Positions 1 through 14,499 of a DNA stretch of 64,000 nucleotides are shown piece by piece. This DNA comes from Plectrocnemia conspersa (taxonomy: Eukaryota; Arthropoda; Insecta; Trichoptera; Polycentropodidae), in contig VTFK01000189.1 of assembly GCA_009617715.1 (NCBI GenBank), positions 310,001 to 374,000 of the forward strand, read 5' to 3'. The notes under the pieces are model-generated. The model had not been told where the DNA came from. It did not search any database and saw only the letters and a list, made by a program, of their open reading frames with translations. The translations under genes and the position numbers were made by a program. Positions within the stretch are counted from its first letter, which is position 1; each line of letters opens with the position of its first letter.

Positions 1-639
1 AAAATAGAAAAAAACTACAAACAACTGCATAACGCACTATCAAATAAATTAAAATAACAAACTTTATTAGACAGATTATAATTTTTTAATATTTAGCATT
101 TTTAACATCGTACATACAAACATATCTAACTATTAAAATTTAGCATTTATATAAAAAAACATATTTTTAAACTAGTTTGCAGTGTGTTACCGCAGAAAAC
201 ATATCATACACTTTGTAGCAATAACCATATATTTTTCTATAAAATAGTTTCAGAACAGATTAGCAAGCGCATCATAATAAACGTCGCTTTTTCAGGAATA
301 AACCTTATATTTTTTCATACATGGTAACCGCATAAAGAATATCTAAACCAAATTTACATTTGCTATTCGGCGTATATCTTCTTCGCAGACCCTTGCACAA
401 ATAGAAAAAAAAAGGTTAGATCGTCGTAAGGTCAAATCTGAATCACGGGAGGGATATGATTCAACGTTTTTTCCTCCGCCGTCTCAGGACCTGTGTATTC
501 ATCCCTCGGAACAAAGCGAATTTATTATCCGCCCCTTCCTACACACATAGATCGTGCGTCGTTCGCGCAAAATGAAAAATATGTACACATACACATCTAT
601 ATCTGTCTTATCCATGATGAAGAATGAGAAAATGTAGAA

Positions 640-870
640 AATACTCCAAAGTTGTGGAGAGTCACGCCCGAAGTGGCATTTTGGCGCCCCGTCACTACGG
701 GCGTCGTCAAAGCATAAATACAGGCCTGGTTGGGCGAAATCCGGCGTCTCAATTTACATATAAATATCGATGGTTGGCCACACGAGGTTGGCCGTAAAGA
801 GGCCGTTCGGGGCTTCTCAAATGTTGTTTGCCCGAAAAGTATAAAAATGTGTACATAAACGAAACGATAT
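640..870. other. GC/CpG-rich island, candidate regulatory DNA
   Basis: This stretch is clearly richer in G, C and CpG than its flanks and has no useful ORF. It contains an inverted pair ACGCCCG (664-670) and CGGGCGT (698-704). Two TTGGCC-type motifs lie close together near 775-800. An enhancer or other conserved non-coding element is a reasonable guess, but nothing in the sequence proves function. Confidence 0.35.
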
Positions 871-3800
871 CATCCCGTTCGTAGGAGCGTGCAAGTAAGA
901 ATTTAAAGGAAAAATCTGACGTTTAAATTTTAAATTTACAAAGGCAAGAGAAAGAGTTCGTTTTATCAGAAAAGATATTACTCAAATACATATAACGCAT
1001 AATTTTCTTAAAATAAACAAGATTTAATACACATGCGCTCATAATAATGCGTAACATCGAACATTTTTGTATTGATTTTTACATTCGCATTAATTGCCGT
1101 TTTGGAAAATTAGAGAAAGTCGGTGGAGAGATGAGGTTTCTCAGAACCAAACCATTTATTGACAAGCACCCATCACATCACACTCTCTCGTAAGTAATTT
1201 TTCATTAGACAACATATATAGGTGTTTCATTAGCTCACGCGTCTCGAAATTTTTTTTGGTTGCTTTAGTGAATTGCGTATGTTTTGATCCGTTATCTAAC
1301 TCTATGATTAGCACGTTTTAATCACATCGGGTTGTCATCAGTTGTCAGATGACAACCAGAAATTATTAATTATAATCAGGATTATAATATTGTGTACTAG
1401 TCAATTTACATTTAATATGAATTATCACATTAAGAAAAATAAAATGACAAGTTGGTTTTTATTGTAATTCTGAATGTAACAACTCATCTAATCATATGCA
1501 TTAAATTCTCATAAAATATAATAATCTATTTATTTAATTGAATTAAGTTCAATTTTTTTAAAAACTGTTTAATGTCTAGCCAGGCTAAGATTCTCCTCAA
1601 AAGATTCTCAGATAAATTTAAAAAAACATATATCATTTGCATCATCATAAAATACTAAAAAGTGGTATATAAGTTTTGTGTTTGTATTATTTATTCTAAT
1701 AAATCTATATGCGAAAATGCTAAAAAAATTGATTAATATATAATATGTACATATGCATAATTTAAAATCATTTGTGAAGAAATTTTAAATTTTAAAATAA
1801 AATAAATTAAAAATATGCCACCAAATATAACTTTCAAGATTATTAATTACTCATATAATGACAACTAATACAATTAGTTTTAGCTTAATTTAATAATAAA
1901 TTTATTAAAAAATCTTAGGTAATCGGATATACAATAATATTTTCGTATGTACGAAAATTGATGCTTATCTATTTCTAATGTTAAGAATTTTAATTTCTAA
2001 AACGCCTAATGTTTACTAAAAATATAGCAAGGCATAAAAATATTTTAGTTAAATAGTTAATTTTGCAAGTTTTGCTAAAACATTGAAAAATACAATAAAA
2101 TAAAAAAAGATTTAAAATTAAAGAAATAAAAAAGTTTAGACTTAGACTTCTACATCCATTTAAATTATTTTATCAATAGTTTTAAATATTGAATTGCGTA
2201 AAACCCCTAACCATACATATAAATATCTTATTTTTATTAAAAAAATATTTGCAAGTAAGTTCAAAAGAATTTTAAGCTTCGACCGTCAGTTAGTGTAGGT
2301 CAAATTTAACTAATTATATAATATAATATAAAAAATAGTGTCATTTTACGATATTCATGTTTATGTGAAAAAAAACTTATTTTTTTCTTGAACACAGTTA
2401 AAGAAAAAATAAAGTTAAGATATTTTCTTCATATAGTATTACCATTAATTCCATCAAGGCAGCACAGTAAGCTTAAGATTTTGTGGCTAGAGACTAGGAA
2501 AATCGTTATTAAATATAATTTAGACAAAAAAGGTAGATCCTACCAGAGCCGTAATTCCCATCAGCTAACGAGACTTGTAAGTACTATACGACAAGTCGGT
2601 TTAGTGTTGACGTAAATATAAATTTAAAAATCATTTAATTTAAAAAATAAATACACTTCGATGGACATTTAATTTTAATTCAGTATGTCTATAAATTAGG
2701 AAATATAATAACAAAATTTGCTCAACAATAAAATTTTGTTAAATTGTATTTTTTAAAACTTGCCTTTTTACTATTTTTGCATATTTCATACAGTGAAAAA
2801 AAAAATTAGTTTCTTTAAGTTTCAATACAGTTTAAAATAAAATTTGTAAAGAAAACCAAATTATTTTGTCAAAATCATTAATAAAACACTCGTCTATTCG
2901 CAACTGGAGAATAATAACGCAAGCTTTTTAATCATATGATGGTTAATTTGACACGTGATAAAGCGTTTAAACCGTCTATGAAAAAAATAGATTCAAAAAT
3001 AGAATATCACCGTGAGAAACGTTTTAACAGCTTAGTCATAACAGACTTGTCCTAAATCGAAGAGGATTAAAATATCCGTTGTATTTGAAAAATAAACACG
3101 TGCAATCATAATTACCTTCAAAACAGCCATTCAAAATATTTTTATCAGCCAATTTCAAATTTAAAAAAATAAACTTGACAACCTTCTTTAATTGATCGTC
3201 CTACACAAAAATGAGCTTGCAAAAATGGATGTAAGATATCTGAAGACTTCCCATCATAACTCCTCTGAAGCTTTTTCAGAGACTTATTCTACTGACATTT
3301 ACACATGAACTTCCATTTCGGAGTTCAATGAATCTGAACTAGAGCATATGAGAGTTATCGAGCCTGGCTCAAGAGAAAGTCGATCCAACTTTAGAGCATA
3401 AAAGTAGCAAAAGTCGCCACATATGATAAACATTTCTGAATTGTTTAACAATAAATTAAATAATAACAGTAACAATAAATTCTGTTTAAAAAAATTAGCT
3501 CCCTGGTTTTTAGTTGAAATGGTATTTATAAGAAAAAAATAACCAATTAATTTTAATAATGTCTAACGTGATATGTACACTAATGTATATCTTACAAGTC
3601 CTTTTATAAAACCTTATCATATGTTCTTAAAAAAGACCCGCAGATATAACAATAAATGTCAAATGTGAAGCGCGTTTTATAAGGTTACCACTTACTCTAA
3701 AAATAATTTGATCCAGCCAGTAAAAGTTTAATATAAATGAACTTTAGGCTCCTGAAGTGTAACTAATAATAATTTGCTACTTAAGACTTTCAATATGATA

Positions 3801-4169
3801 CACAATTCTGTAATGGGGAATTGGTATAGTAGTGAAGTGGAGGTTAGAGTTGGGTTCATAATATAATAGTATCTATGCTAAATTTAATTTTGATCGGGCT
3901 TAAGACGTTGGACTGAATAAATTACATTTTATATATGTATATGTATGTACATACAAAGCTACTATTAAATGTATTTTTGAAATGTAAAATAAATAAATAC
4001 AACATAATAATTTTCTAGCAAAATGATTATTTAAAAAATAATCATACTTTATATTCATATGAACTTTTTTATTTACATTTTTATTCATCATATCCTTGCC
4101 AGTATCATACTTTCGCTTGTGTATTATTCCAGAAAAAAATCACATAAGAAACACACGTTGCCATTAGTA

Positions 4170-5430
4170 AGATAAACTGTGCATATATCAGATAACAGCG
4201 ACGCTTTATTGCTTTTTCGCGATTTTTCCTGCCGCTCGCAAAAATTCGACGAGGAAATTATTTTCATTTTCAATTTTGCCACGGACGAGAGAACAGACAA
4301 ATGACCGCGTTTTGTTTCGAATCTGACTTGTGTGTGTGTGTGTGTTAAAAAGGGGTGGGAATCCATTAATTTTGACAAGAGAACCCAGAGCTTTACATAC
4401 CTTTGGAATCGTTTAAGGACAAAGGGAGCCCACACGCGCAAAAGTAAAACGTTAACAAAACCATAAAAAGTACCAACAGATTAAATTTGTTTGATACATA
4501 CAAATACTTTTTAAGTATTATCAATTTTGATAATATTACTTTGAAGTTGGAATTGAGATTGCGACTATCCGAAATAAAAAACGCACGCTCTTCAACCAGC
4601 CTAATCTCGTTTGCGTGTTTAATTTTTTAAAACGCACGGACGTTGATTAATTATGTGGGTTTTTTCGTCACATATTAAATTCGTAATTTGTTGTAGTATA
4701 TGTACACATTCGCCGCTTTACGGTCATGCCTTATCGTCGCCAGGTTTTCATAGTTAAATGGACAGGTCGGTCCGTTACGCTTGAGGTAACACGAAAAGGT
4801 GACCTTTATGTAATTTTCGCTGAATAGATTTTCCGACGAGTGTATGTAATCTTTAAAGTATTTACATAAATCGTTATGAATAAATTATTAAATATATTAT
4901 AACTCAAAAAATATTTAAAAATAATATATGTACATATATAGTCTCATTTAGAAACGCAAACTTATTTTTAAGTCTTTTAATTTGATGTGAGTGATTTTTG
5001 CTTTTGGCGTTTCTCCTGGATAAGGCTATCGTATCCGTGGTGATTTTTCGCGTCCGAGTATATATGATTTATTCCACAAGGATTTTTCACTTCAAATGTA
5101 TGGCACGAATGCTTCTGGAAAACAATATCGTCCCGGAGAAAACTCTTTAGGGCGTAGTCACGCTTTTCCCTCTTTGTACGCGGAGAAGAAGAAGCTCTTA
5201 CACGCGCGTTATCCTGTGACGTGTCTCGTTGTAAATTCGCCGCAACGTATCCCGGGACTCTGAAGAGATAAATAAATATTGAAATATATTTTCTCGTCGA
5301 CGCCAATTTCCGCCGTTGGAAAAGCCTCTTAGCTTTTATTCGGAGCGCGCATCACGTTCGAATTCGCAAAGGGCAATATTGTAACAGCACACATCATCAC
5401 ACACGAGCGCGATTCGTATTGAATCTGAGA
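4170..5430. other. GC/CpG-enriched cluster, candidate regulatory DNA
   Basis: Three sub-islands (about 4170-4440, 4560-4850 and 4990-5430) have mixed composition and frequent CpG, separated by AT-rich DNA. Two minus-strand ORFs of about 105 and 109 codons run through them. They show no recognisable domain, and their low-complexity ends spill into AT DNA, so I do not call them genes. Confidence 0.35.
4329..4344. repeat. (TG)8 microsatellite
   Basis: Eight uninterrupted TG units inside a non-coding region. Confidence 0.9.
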
Positions 5431-6019
5431 GCACAGAAGCTTTTTCACTTTCCATTTATTGCCACTTTCTTAAGAAATAATGGTGTGTGCGTTTGGCTGT
5501 GCAGCGCAATTTTTTTCATTGTCATTTTATTTAAGAGAAATTGCCCGCGATATATTTGCATGGTTTTGGAAGGAATTTACCATTTTTTTACGTTACATTG
5601 TAATCTACTAGCGGATACTTATTAAAATATATTTAAAGGAATACTTTAGGATCATAAAAGTAAATATTTAAGAGTCAATTAAAAATTTTAAAATTAAATT
5701 ATATGCTATGAATACATCATATTTTGCATAGATATTAAAAAAACCTTTGATTAACTAATATTTTTTTATTTACTTTTCTGATTTTTTAAAGCTGAACATT
5801 TTGATGATAAATATGATTATTTATATTACTGCTATATTATAATAAGCATTTAAAATAATCATATTATCTATTTATTTACCGATACTATTTTGTATATGTG
5901 TTCCTACTTTTCCTTGTATTTAATATATATAAAGTCGATGTGCTTAATTTTCCCATATATTATACTTAAGTCAAACTCCATAACTCAAGAAAAGAAAATA
6001 TTGTTACTAACATGATACT

Positions 6020-6500
6020 GTTGCTTACCCTATGTCTACAACCCTCAACCCCCGGATGACTGACTTAGATTAATGACCAAGGTCCGGTCCCCCAGAAGGG
6101 CCCGCGGGTCTTTTTTCCTATCTGTCTATCCGGCACGGCCTCAATCAGACTGAAAACTTTGTGGAAATTGCGATTTTTCTCCGAACATCCCCCCGACAAG
6201 AAGGGCTAGATAATTTTATAAGTGCGAGATCGCATAAAGGCTTTTCCGCACGGATGCCGTGTGTTTTTCTTTCGACTCCTTTGAACCGAATTCTCTGGGG
6301 GAATGAGCGTTTATTCACAATGGGCCTTTTTGCTACTTTTTCAGGGAGCGTTGGCGTTGATTATAAGAAGTTCAGATCGGATTTGCAGGGCCGCAGACAC
6401 ATTAAATCATCTGGGCGTCTGTTTGAGATTTGCTGCCCCCGTTTCCGCGTCAATTCGGTTGAAAGAAAAATCCGATTCGATGATTTTATTTTCTGGCTTT
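6020..6500. other. GC-rich island containing a 144-codon ORF without homology
   Basis: Strong rise in G and C starting with C-rich runs near 6045-6110 (CCCCCGG, GGGCCCGCGGG), then mixed sequence to about 6490. An open frame of 144 codons (6161-6595, plus) crosses it but has no motif I recognise. Its last ~35 residues are translated AT-rich filler. The annotated start is not an ATG in a good context. I read this as non-coding, probably regulatory; an exon of an unknown gene cannot be excluded. Confidence 0.35.
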
Positions 6501-7842
6501 TCAATATTGTATTTATAGAATCCATAACGCAAAATCATATTTATTTATTTTATTATTTAAAAAAATACTTTTACGACATTGTCGATAATGAGTAAAAAAT
6601 ATGTCAGAAAATAATTTTAGTAAATCAAGTATTATATAACGAATGTACTTATTTGCTTCTGACAAACATATATTAAAATTTGAGAGAATAAAAAATAATA
6701 TATTTCTCAAACTTAAATTAGCTCGAATAATTAAGCTCAGCCGCTGTAAAATTAAATTGATTAAATTCTAAAGGCAATGTTAGAAATGTGAAAATTCGTT
6801 ATAATAGGGTTTTCCGCTTACTCGCCAGTTATCTACTTATATACCTAAATATAATTTAATAATTAACTTAGTCAATTATTTTCGCTTAGATATCTCCGTT
6901 ATTCTTTATTTTATTTTTAATAATAATAATTTTTAATTAATTTCTTAGGGTTGGGTATTAATCTTTAAATTATTTTCACATACAATCTATAGATTTTAGA
7001 TAAAAATTATTTTAAGTTTTAATTATTAACAATTTTAGTTCATTATAAATTTGCTTAAAATATTCTAGAGATTTGACTAATTTATGGTAATATTGATCTA
7101 AAAGGATTTAAAAACAAACAGTCCGATATTTTTAATTATTCCAAAATCTTTGCCATGTAAATCCATATTCAAATTACTGAGTTTTGGGGCTAAAGTCTGC
7201 TATGAATAAAAAAATCAATAAGCAATAGTCTATGTTTGTTAACTGTGGGTAATTATTACTTCTATCGAAAAGAAAACTGTTTTATTTTTCAAATAACTCA
7301 AAAAACCTCATGAAGAATCGACTTTTATTAAGCCAACGAAGACTAGTGTGTAATAAAATTTTCTTACCATTATATAATCTAAATAGGCGTTTCTGAATGG
7401 CACGGCTTCGTACTGAATTGGCTATTTTAAAGATAATTTCCCTAAAATTAGGTGTATTAAGTTTCTTTAAACATAAAAAGTGTGAGTAGATATGGCAGTA
7501 GCATATTACAAATTTAAGATAATTTTCATCTTGCTGACTTAAAAAATATGTTTTAGTGCAAAAATATTTTTTTAAAGTGCAGTATCACATCAGATGATCA
7601 ATAAAATTGTGCGAAAAAGCTTACGCATATATTTATAACCTCTTTAAGTTGAAATATTATATTATTAACTAATTTTGGAATTCGTCATATAATTGTATTT
7701 CTCGAGAGATGTAATCAATAATATATTTTTAATTTTTAAAATGTAAGAAAAAACAGTAACAGTATTTTTTTGACAAGCTCATGACTATGTCTATAATTAT
7801 TTTAAATTACATATTAAATTCAATAATAATTAGAGAGGGCTT

Positions 7843-8082
7843 TTAACTCTTTCACGGCGACCGTATTATTATATAATTAATGTCCGTGAGTGGCGCAGTT
7901 GTTAATTAATTAAAAATCGAGTTTTTTTTACATAAACACATCGTTTTGCTTCATCAAATGAAATAAACATGTCAATCTACATCTATCAAAAATTAAATAT
8001 TTGTGAAACTTTCAGTGCAGGTCGTAAGCCATCTGCGCTTGGGAGTTGTTCATCATGGCATGCATAGATCCACAAGGGTTAA
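7843..8082. mobile_element. piggyBac-type MITE (~240 bp)
   Basis: Begins TTAACTCTTTCACGGCG at 7843 and ends CACAAGGGTTAA at 8082. Both ends therefore carry TTAA, the obligate piggyBac target, with terminal sequence of the TTAACYCTT type in opposite orientations. Related CCGTGA and CGACCGTA motifs occur just inside the left end. The interior is AT-rich and non-coding, so this would be a non-autonomous element moved by a piggyBac-family transposase in trans. Its left-end motifs (CGGTCGCCGTG when reversed) resemble those of the right end at 13715-13794, suggesting related families. Confidence 0.6.
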
Positions 8083-11000
8083 TAGAAGAAACAAGACTAA
8101 TAAATTATTTGAGATATTTGAATGTCTTATATCTGTGTACAATTATTGGGATCAGATGATATAATGTACGTACACGCAAAGTAAAGAATTGGTACTTTTA
8201 CGCACACTAAAATAATATGAACAGATTCGAAAACAGTACGTCGCGTCTGCTCTATAAGCGACCAGCGAATCAGGTAACGACCACGACACACACCGCCACG
8301 TAGTGGATAATTCCGTATCTTTCAAATACTTTAATTTGTCAAAATGAGTATATTTAAAAAATATAACAAAATAAAAAAACGTTTTAATAGATTTTATATT
8401 GCTATTATAAATTTGTTTCAATAATTTAGAAACAACTAACGCGTTGAATTAAAAAAAAATTAAATAATGGTTATGCAGTTAGCTAAGTGTGTTATATAAT
8501 ACATACACACATAAAAAACATAGTATAGTTAAATTTAATATTAAAAGTATATTTTTATATTGTATAATACTATAGTCTAATTGTATATATAATATAAGGA
8601 GAATTTTAAGTATATTATTTTTATATAAAAAAAACATTTATCGAACAGTTCATATTATATATAAGTGTGATTAAGTTATCAATTTAAATATTTATATATT
8701 AATAATTATTCAAAATTAAACTATTACTATTAGCTAATATTTTTTATTCTATTTGATAGAAAAATTTTTCAACTATGTTTATAAATTATAACCATTAGAA
8801 AGATTCAGTTTTAATATAAATTTTAAGAGCCTAGCCTTATTATTACAAACATAATAATTAATCATTTTGTTATTATAAACATAATAAATAATTAAAAGTT
8901 TGTCTAATACTTATTGATAAAACATATAAATATCACTTACATTTAAACTGCGATATTATGACATTTCGTTGAATTAAAAGTGTGGTTTACCTGAAAATAA
9001 AAAAAATATTCGATGTTAATAACACGAAATAATTAAAAAATCTTAACTCATAACATCACAAACCGAAAACGTCAAAAGCGGAAACAACCTTCATTTAGTA
9101 AATGAAAATATTCATTTTTTTACATTACCGCATTTTCCCCAGAGAGTATGTGTAAAGGACGAAAATATCTTGCTGATTTTTACATACACAATATATAATA
9201 TACGAAATACTAATATTAATAAAAAAATCTCTTTTTGGATTTACTTCTGCAAAAACCCTGTCGCTTGCGGAGTGGTTTTAAAAATGAATCGCGAGGTTTA
9301 GTGTACCAGAAAGACGTATGTTTCTAAGGATTTTACGACGAAAGCTCGGGTTATTCTTTCGTTATAAAATATGACATTATATAGTATATGCTAGGAAGAA
9401 GTAGTATATAGTTAACTTTCCATTTACGAGGGATTTATTCCTAAGTACAAATAAAGGTCTCGAATCTCTTGGGAATACAAAACGGCGAAAGTGGCGTATG
9501 TCGTCAAAACAGTATATAGCAAACACACATTTGATTTATTGCCAATGGTCAAGGTTAGCGAAAGGTCATATTGAGGTTACATATTATGATAAATGACATT
9601 ATGGAGGCGACCTTAATATTAAAATAAATATGTGTCGTTAGATGTAAAAGTCAACAATATGTGACGCTGAGAAAAGTATAAATTATATTATATATATAAA
9701 TAAAATATAGACAGTTTATTATTACGCGTAAATAATGTGCCTTTATATATATTATAATATACAAAAAATGCAACTCAATTGTATCGATTTATTGGTGTTT
9801 AAAATTTATGTTCTTTAAAATCTACTGTATTTTTTGCGTACATATTTGTCGTAAATACTATAACTCTATTTATATAAACATATGTATTGTATATTTTTCT
9901 TTAGATACTAATTTTTTAGATATTGTTGATTTTGATTATAAAAAACACAATACTTAAATTTATTGTTAAGTTAGCAATATTTTTTTTGATAAATTATTTT
10001 TAATTACATTTTCAAGATTAAGTACGACACGTTATATATTTATTAAAATAAAAAAAAATTGTATGTTTTAGATTTTTGTAGTTTTAAATATTTTGCTTTT
10101 AGTTTTTTTAACTAGAAAAGTAGAATTTTCAGTATTAAAATTGTGTCTTTACAGGACAGAAAAAAGATATTTTTTTTTATTTGTAGTAGTAAAAAATATT
10201 GTAGTGCGTTCTTAATGGTATGTAAACGAGTTCTATTTTTTGTATAGATATATTGTAGTTAAAAATACCGTAACACTAAAAATAGAGCGTTTCATCCCTT
10301 GCGCTAAAATTTCATATTTTGGCAGAAAAGCGACGTTCCAATATAACTTTTAACGCCGCAATCCAGCGGTCGACAACCTTTAAAAGATAAATTCATATAC
10401 AAACGCTCGCATGCAACAACACAAAAAAAATATCCAAAGCCAAAACAACCCCTCTCAAATTTGCCGTTAGGCGTAACGTATGGATGAGAAAATAACATTA
10501 TGTGATCCGGGAAAGCTTTCACGGTTACATAATTTTCCACCGCGGGGCGCTTTCGAGGGAAAACAGCCAATTTTCAATTTTTCCCCTTGCTTCTCGCAAT
10601 TATAATCAGCCATCCTTTCATTCGCTAGATAAACACGGACGCATTTCAACCCATCTCTGTAGGTATTAATGTGTGTTGGGGTTGATCACTTATGCTGTGT
10701 TGACATTTAATCCCGGCAATCTGTCATTATTTTGTATATGGGATTGACGATGTGTCCTTCAAACGTTGTCCTCGATGTATACAGACAAAGGATTATTGCT
10801 GTAGACGTAACAAATGTATAGTATATAATATATATTGTGTACCATGTACATATGAAATTGGCATATGGAGTTGCTCGTGCGTGTCAAATTTTAGCGTCTG
10901 TGATCGATGACAGACGACCTAATCTACTATAATGCTATTAGCGTTCTATTTTAGAATTACCGACATGCAAATTTAATTTCTTAAGAAGCGATCAAAGCAC

Positions 11001-13714
11001 TAGGGCCCGGTACCATTAAGATTATTATAAATGATTGAAGGTGTCTCTATAAATAGTTAAATTCAAGACCTATACAAAATAATAATAATTTGACAGCATA
11101 TTATAATGAAAACACACATGAATATCTGACTTTACTTAAATATTAATATGGACCTACTATTGACATTACTTCTACTAAATATATATTAATAAAATCTTAA
11201 TACAATCACTTTCATGAAGTGTATGAAACCTGAGTTATAATAGCACAAAAATTTTATAATATATATTTTATCACAATAATTTAAATAGCGCAGACTATAT
11301 TAAAAAAAAAGTAAAATCCACTACGAAAGCTAATATAATGTTTTTATTAATTTGATTCTATTTTTTATAGCGAATAGTATAGATCCATAAATCCATAAAT
11401 ATATTATGAATCTAAATTTTATTATCTATCGTTATCAAATATACTATTATAGATATCAAATGCGTCATTAAAAATAATCTCTCTCTCTACATTGTAATTT
11501 AGATTCTCTATGGAGATAGGTTTCCGTCAACCTTCTTCCCTTTAGTGTCGGAAAAGGCCATATTGTGTAATTTTCCTGATCTCATTCACCATCACAGAAT
11601 ATTCCTACAATTTCGGCGGAAACGTTCTGCCTCAAGAAACTTCTGCGAAGAAGAAGATGCTCGACTTTGTTATGAGGAACACGTTACACTTTGGCGATTC
11701 ATCGGTTATTCTAGTCCTAATGACAAATCGATCGCAAGCTGTATCAAAATATTTAGTTAATAATCTAAATCATTATCAACAGTCACGTACAATCAATATA
11801 TTGCTAGATATGTAAAGCATTTTTTCTTAATAATAATATTTTGTGTTGATCATGATTAATCAGGAATGGCGTATTTTTTCGTCACGGTTAAAGAGAAATG
11901 TTGCTGTTCGATATATGGCGTTTCCGTCGTAATACATACAGAAAGAAAATTTAGAGCGCCATTTCAACACGATTTTACAATTGATAATGAATTAAAAAAT
12001 AAGTTTTAAAAACTAAAATTTGGATTAATACCCAATAAATAATGTTTCAAAGCCAATCAAGCAATATATTGCTCTGCATCAATAACTTCATTCCAAACGA
12101 GATATCAAAATAAAAATAGCTGAAAAATGCGATTCCTTTTCTGATGGAAATTTTTTTAAATGAGTCGCTGGTACATTATTGAAAAATTTTAAGAGGAAAA
12201 GCGATGCGATACATTTATCTCGAAATACAGTTATAAGATTTTTAGACAAAATGAGCAAAAATGTAAATAAACACCCCATGAAAGATATTCATTTTTCATA
12301 CAATTATACAAATCATCGGATGTCATTGACATTTCTTAATTAATAGTTCTTATTAAAAGGGTTTTTGCAGATTTTTTTACTAAGGAAAAATTGTTGGGGA
12401 TGATATCATTGTGAGGAAGAACTCGAGGTAGCAATATTTTAACCTAATTAGAGGTCGTATTGACTTTGATAAAGGATTTGTCTAAACAGATATTTTGAGC
12501 TAACACTGCATTATATAATTTATAAATTGTTTTAACCAAGAAAGATATTTATTACCAGGGTAATAGACATTGCTGGAGAAAAATCAATTTAATGTCGCCT
12601 TTTAAATGAAATTAGATTAAATACAACCAGACATATTACATACATATATTAGGTGATAAACCGAAGCAAATATTTACAAATATTTTGAGATTTGTTAGAG
12701 AAGATTGTTTATTTTCTTTCTGGAATAAAATTCGCTATGATTTAGATTTTTTTAAATGATTTTACAGAAAATTTAAGTGTGCTAAATATAGAGCTGCAAA
12801 AGAAAAATAACGCAGTCCATGATTTAATTAAAAGTAATTTTACATTAAAAAAACAATAGTGAGTTATGATCCAAGAGCTCAACAATAAACGTTTTGATAT
12901 ATTCTCAAGCAACTAGCACCATCTGCAAAACAATATAAAGTACAATATCTTAAATACCAAAAATACGTGCCAGTTAAAAATTTAAAACGTTCTATAAGAC
13001 TTTAAGGGTTTTGATGATTTAAAAAAAAAATGTAGTCCTGGTACAATTTATAACAAATCCACGATCAGTTTCAAGAAAATTTGCAAAATAAATTTATTTT
13101 GATAGTTTTGCTTTTAAAAATAAAAGTAGTACTTTGCAATGTAATATTTTTGTGAAAGCCTAATTTTTGACAAACATTTTTGCAATTACATTCACAGAAA
13201 TGCTTTTAATTTTTGACTTTGGTTTTTTGGGTTCACATATTTGTGTGATTTAGCATTTTTTATATTTAAATGACCAAAAAATAAAATTCAGGTGAGAGTG
13301 ACAAATAAATGACACAGAAAATTCCTTAAGGTTAGCATTATTAAATTATTCGTTTAGTTTTATTTATTTTTCATAAAAAAGTGCAAGCTATGCATTAAAC
13401 TAAAAGAATTAAAATCAGCAAAAACAAATATCGTTCAACAATTAGGTGTTTTTCATAATAAAGGTGTCTCTACCATTTTTTCTTTCGGTAATATATTAGC
13501 TCTAAGAGCTTAAAAGTACATTGAAGTAATTTATTAAAAAAATACAAAAGCACAAGTTGCTTGGGACAGCCCTGGTGACGTTGAAAAACTAAATAATAAT
13601 TTTAGCCATTTTATGAATACATAGTAATAATTTTAAACACGTTTTTTTATAGATGTCTCTATATAGCTCAACAGTATTTTAACATGATTTCAAAGCATGA
13701 ATAAATTTTTGTTA
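8083..13714. other. AT-rich non-coding block
   Basis: No recognisable gene. Two regions of mixed composition stand out, at about 10300-10970 and 11500-11760; the rest is AT-rich with short repeats, including a (CT) run near 11481. The 11545-11760 ORF (71 codons) has no recognisable motif. Confidence 0.65.
10300..10970. other. GC/CpG-enriched island, candidate regulatory DNA
   Basis: Mixed-complexity sequence with several CpGs (for example near 10540-10560). Two overlapping minus-strand ORFs of 88 and 60 codons are in different frames and match nothing I know. The stretch at 10364-10380 reads CAGCGGTCGACAACC, which resembles a hAT-type terminal repeat; no matching opposite end was found nearby. 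Confidence 0.35.
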
Positions 13715-13794
13715 GAGCTTCGTAAGAAAGCCGTGGCAATACGGTCGAGACTCGTCTGAGCTTCGTATGGTGTCCGTGGCATATAAAGGGTTAA
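13715..13794. mobile_element. piggyBac-like right end (solo terminus)
   Basis: Two copies of a 24-bp subterminal motif starting GAGCTTCGTA and ending CCGTGGCA lie at 13715-13738 and 13758-13781, offset by 43 bp. They are followed by ATATAAAGGGTTAA ending in TTAA at 13791-13794. A TTAACCCTTT-type tip plus duplicated subterminal repeats is the usual end architecture of piggyBac-like elements. I could not find a convincing left end, so the element's extent is unknown; the AT-rich DNA to the left may be its interior. Confidence 0.5.
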
Positions 13795-14499
13795 ATTTGC
13801 TAAATATTTTTATGTAAAAAGTAAATCACCACAACATACAAATAAGCCACCCCTGCTGTATGACACCATAAATAAATAGAACATTTTATAACACAGCATG
13901 TCAAATTAGAACTATGAAAAAACAGAACTATATTAATTTTATTATGTATTCATATTTCATTAAGAACTGATTATTTGATAAATAAATAATATTAATATTG
14001 ATCAGTTAAATAATAAAAATGTGACCAGTTAATAAAATAAAAAATCAGTATTTAAATGAAATTATTAATAAATAAAATAAAATTACGGCATTAAATATAT
14101 TATGATCGATAATTAAATTATTGACAGTTGAAAAACGTCTATTTTCTGTTCACACCCAAACCTAACCTAAACTACATGTACGTTTGGAACGTTTCAGCCT
14201 TAACTTATGTCTATTTATTGAACCAAAATTCGCTAGATAAATCGTAAGATCTTGGGGAAAAAAATACATGATTAGCTAAGCCGCCGTATATTTTACAAGG
14301 ACCACTTTCACAGCTTCTTTACTTATACTATTAACCGTTTTTTAATTGCAACATGGTAAATGATTTCTGTACATTTAATTAGTTTTGATGGTTATTATAT
14401 ACATATTAAATTTAATAAATATATTTTTCTTAGGCTTATTTTTTTATAAGATTCTACATATCTACCCCGAATTATCCAGCCATAGATTAGTATAATGAT

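Larger units (their letters stand above)
1..7842. other. AT-rich non-coding block with GC islands
   Basis: No ORF here resembles a known protein; the longest are short and lie in islands of unusual composition. The background is A/T homopolymer runs and TATA-like repeats. Higher-complexity, CpG-containing islands stand out at about 430-560, 640-870, 4170-5430 and 6020-6500. No transposon termini or RNA genes were recognised. Confidence 0.7.
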
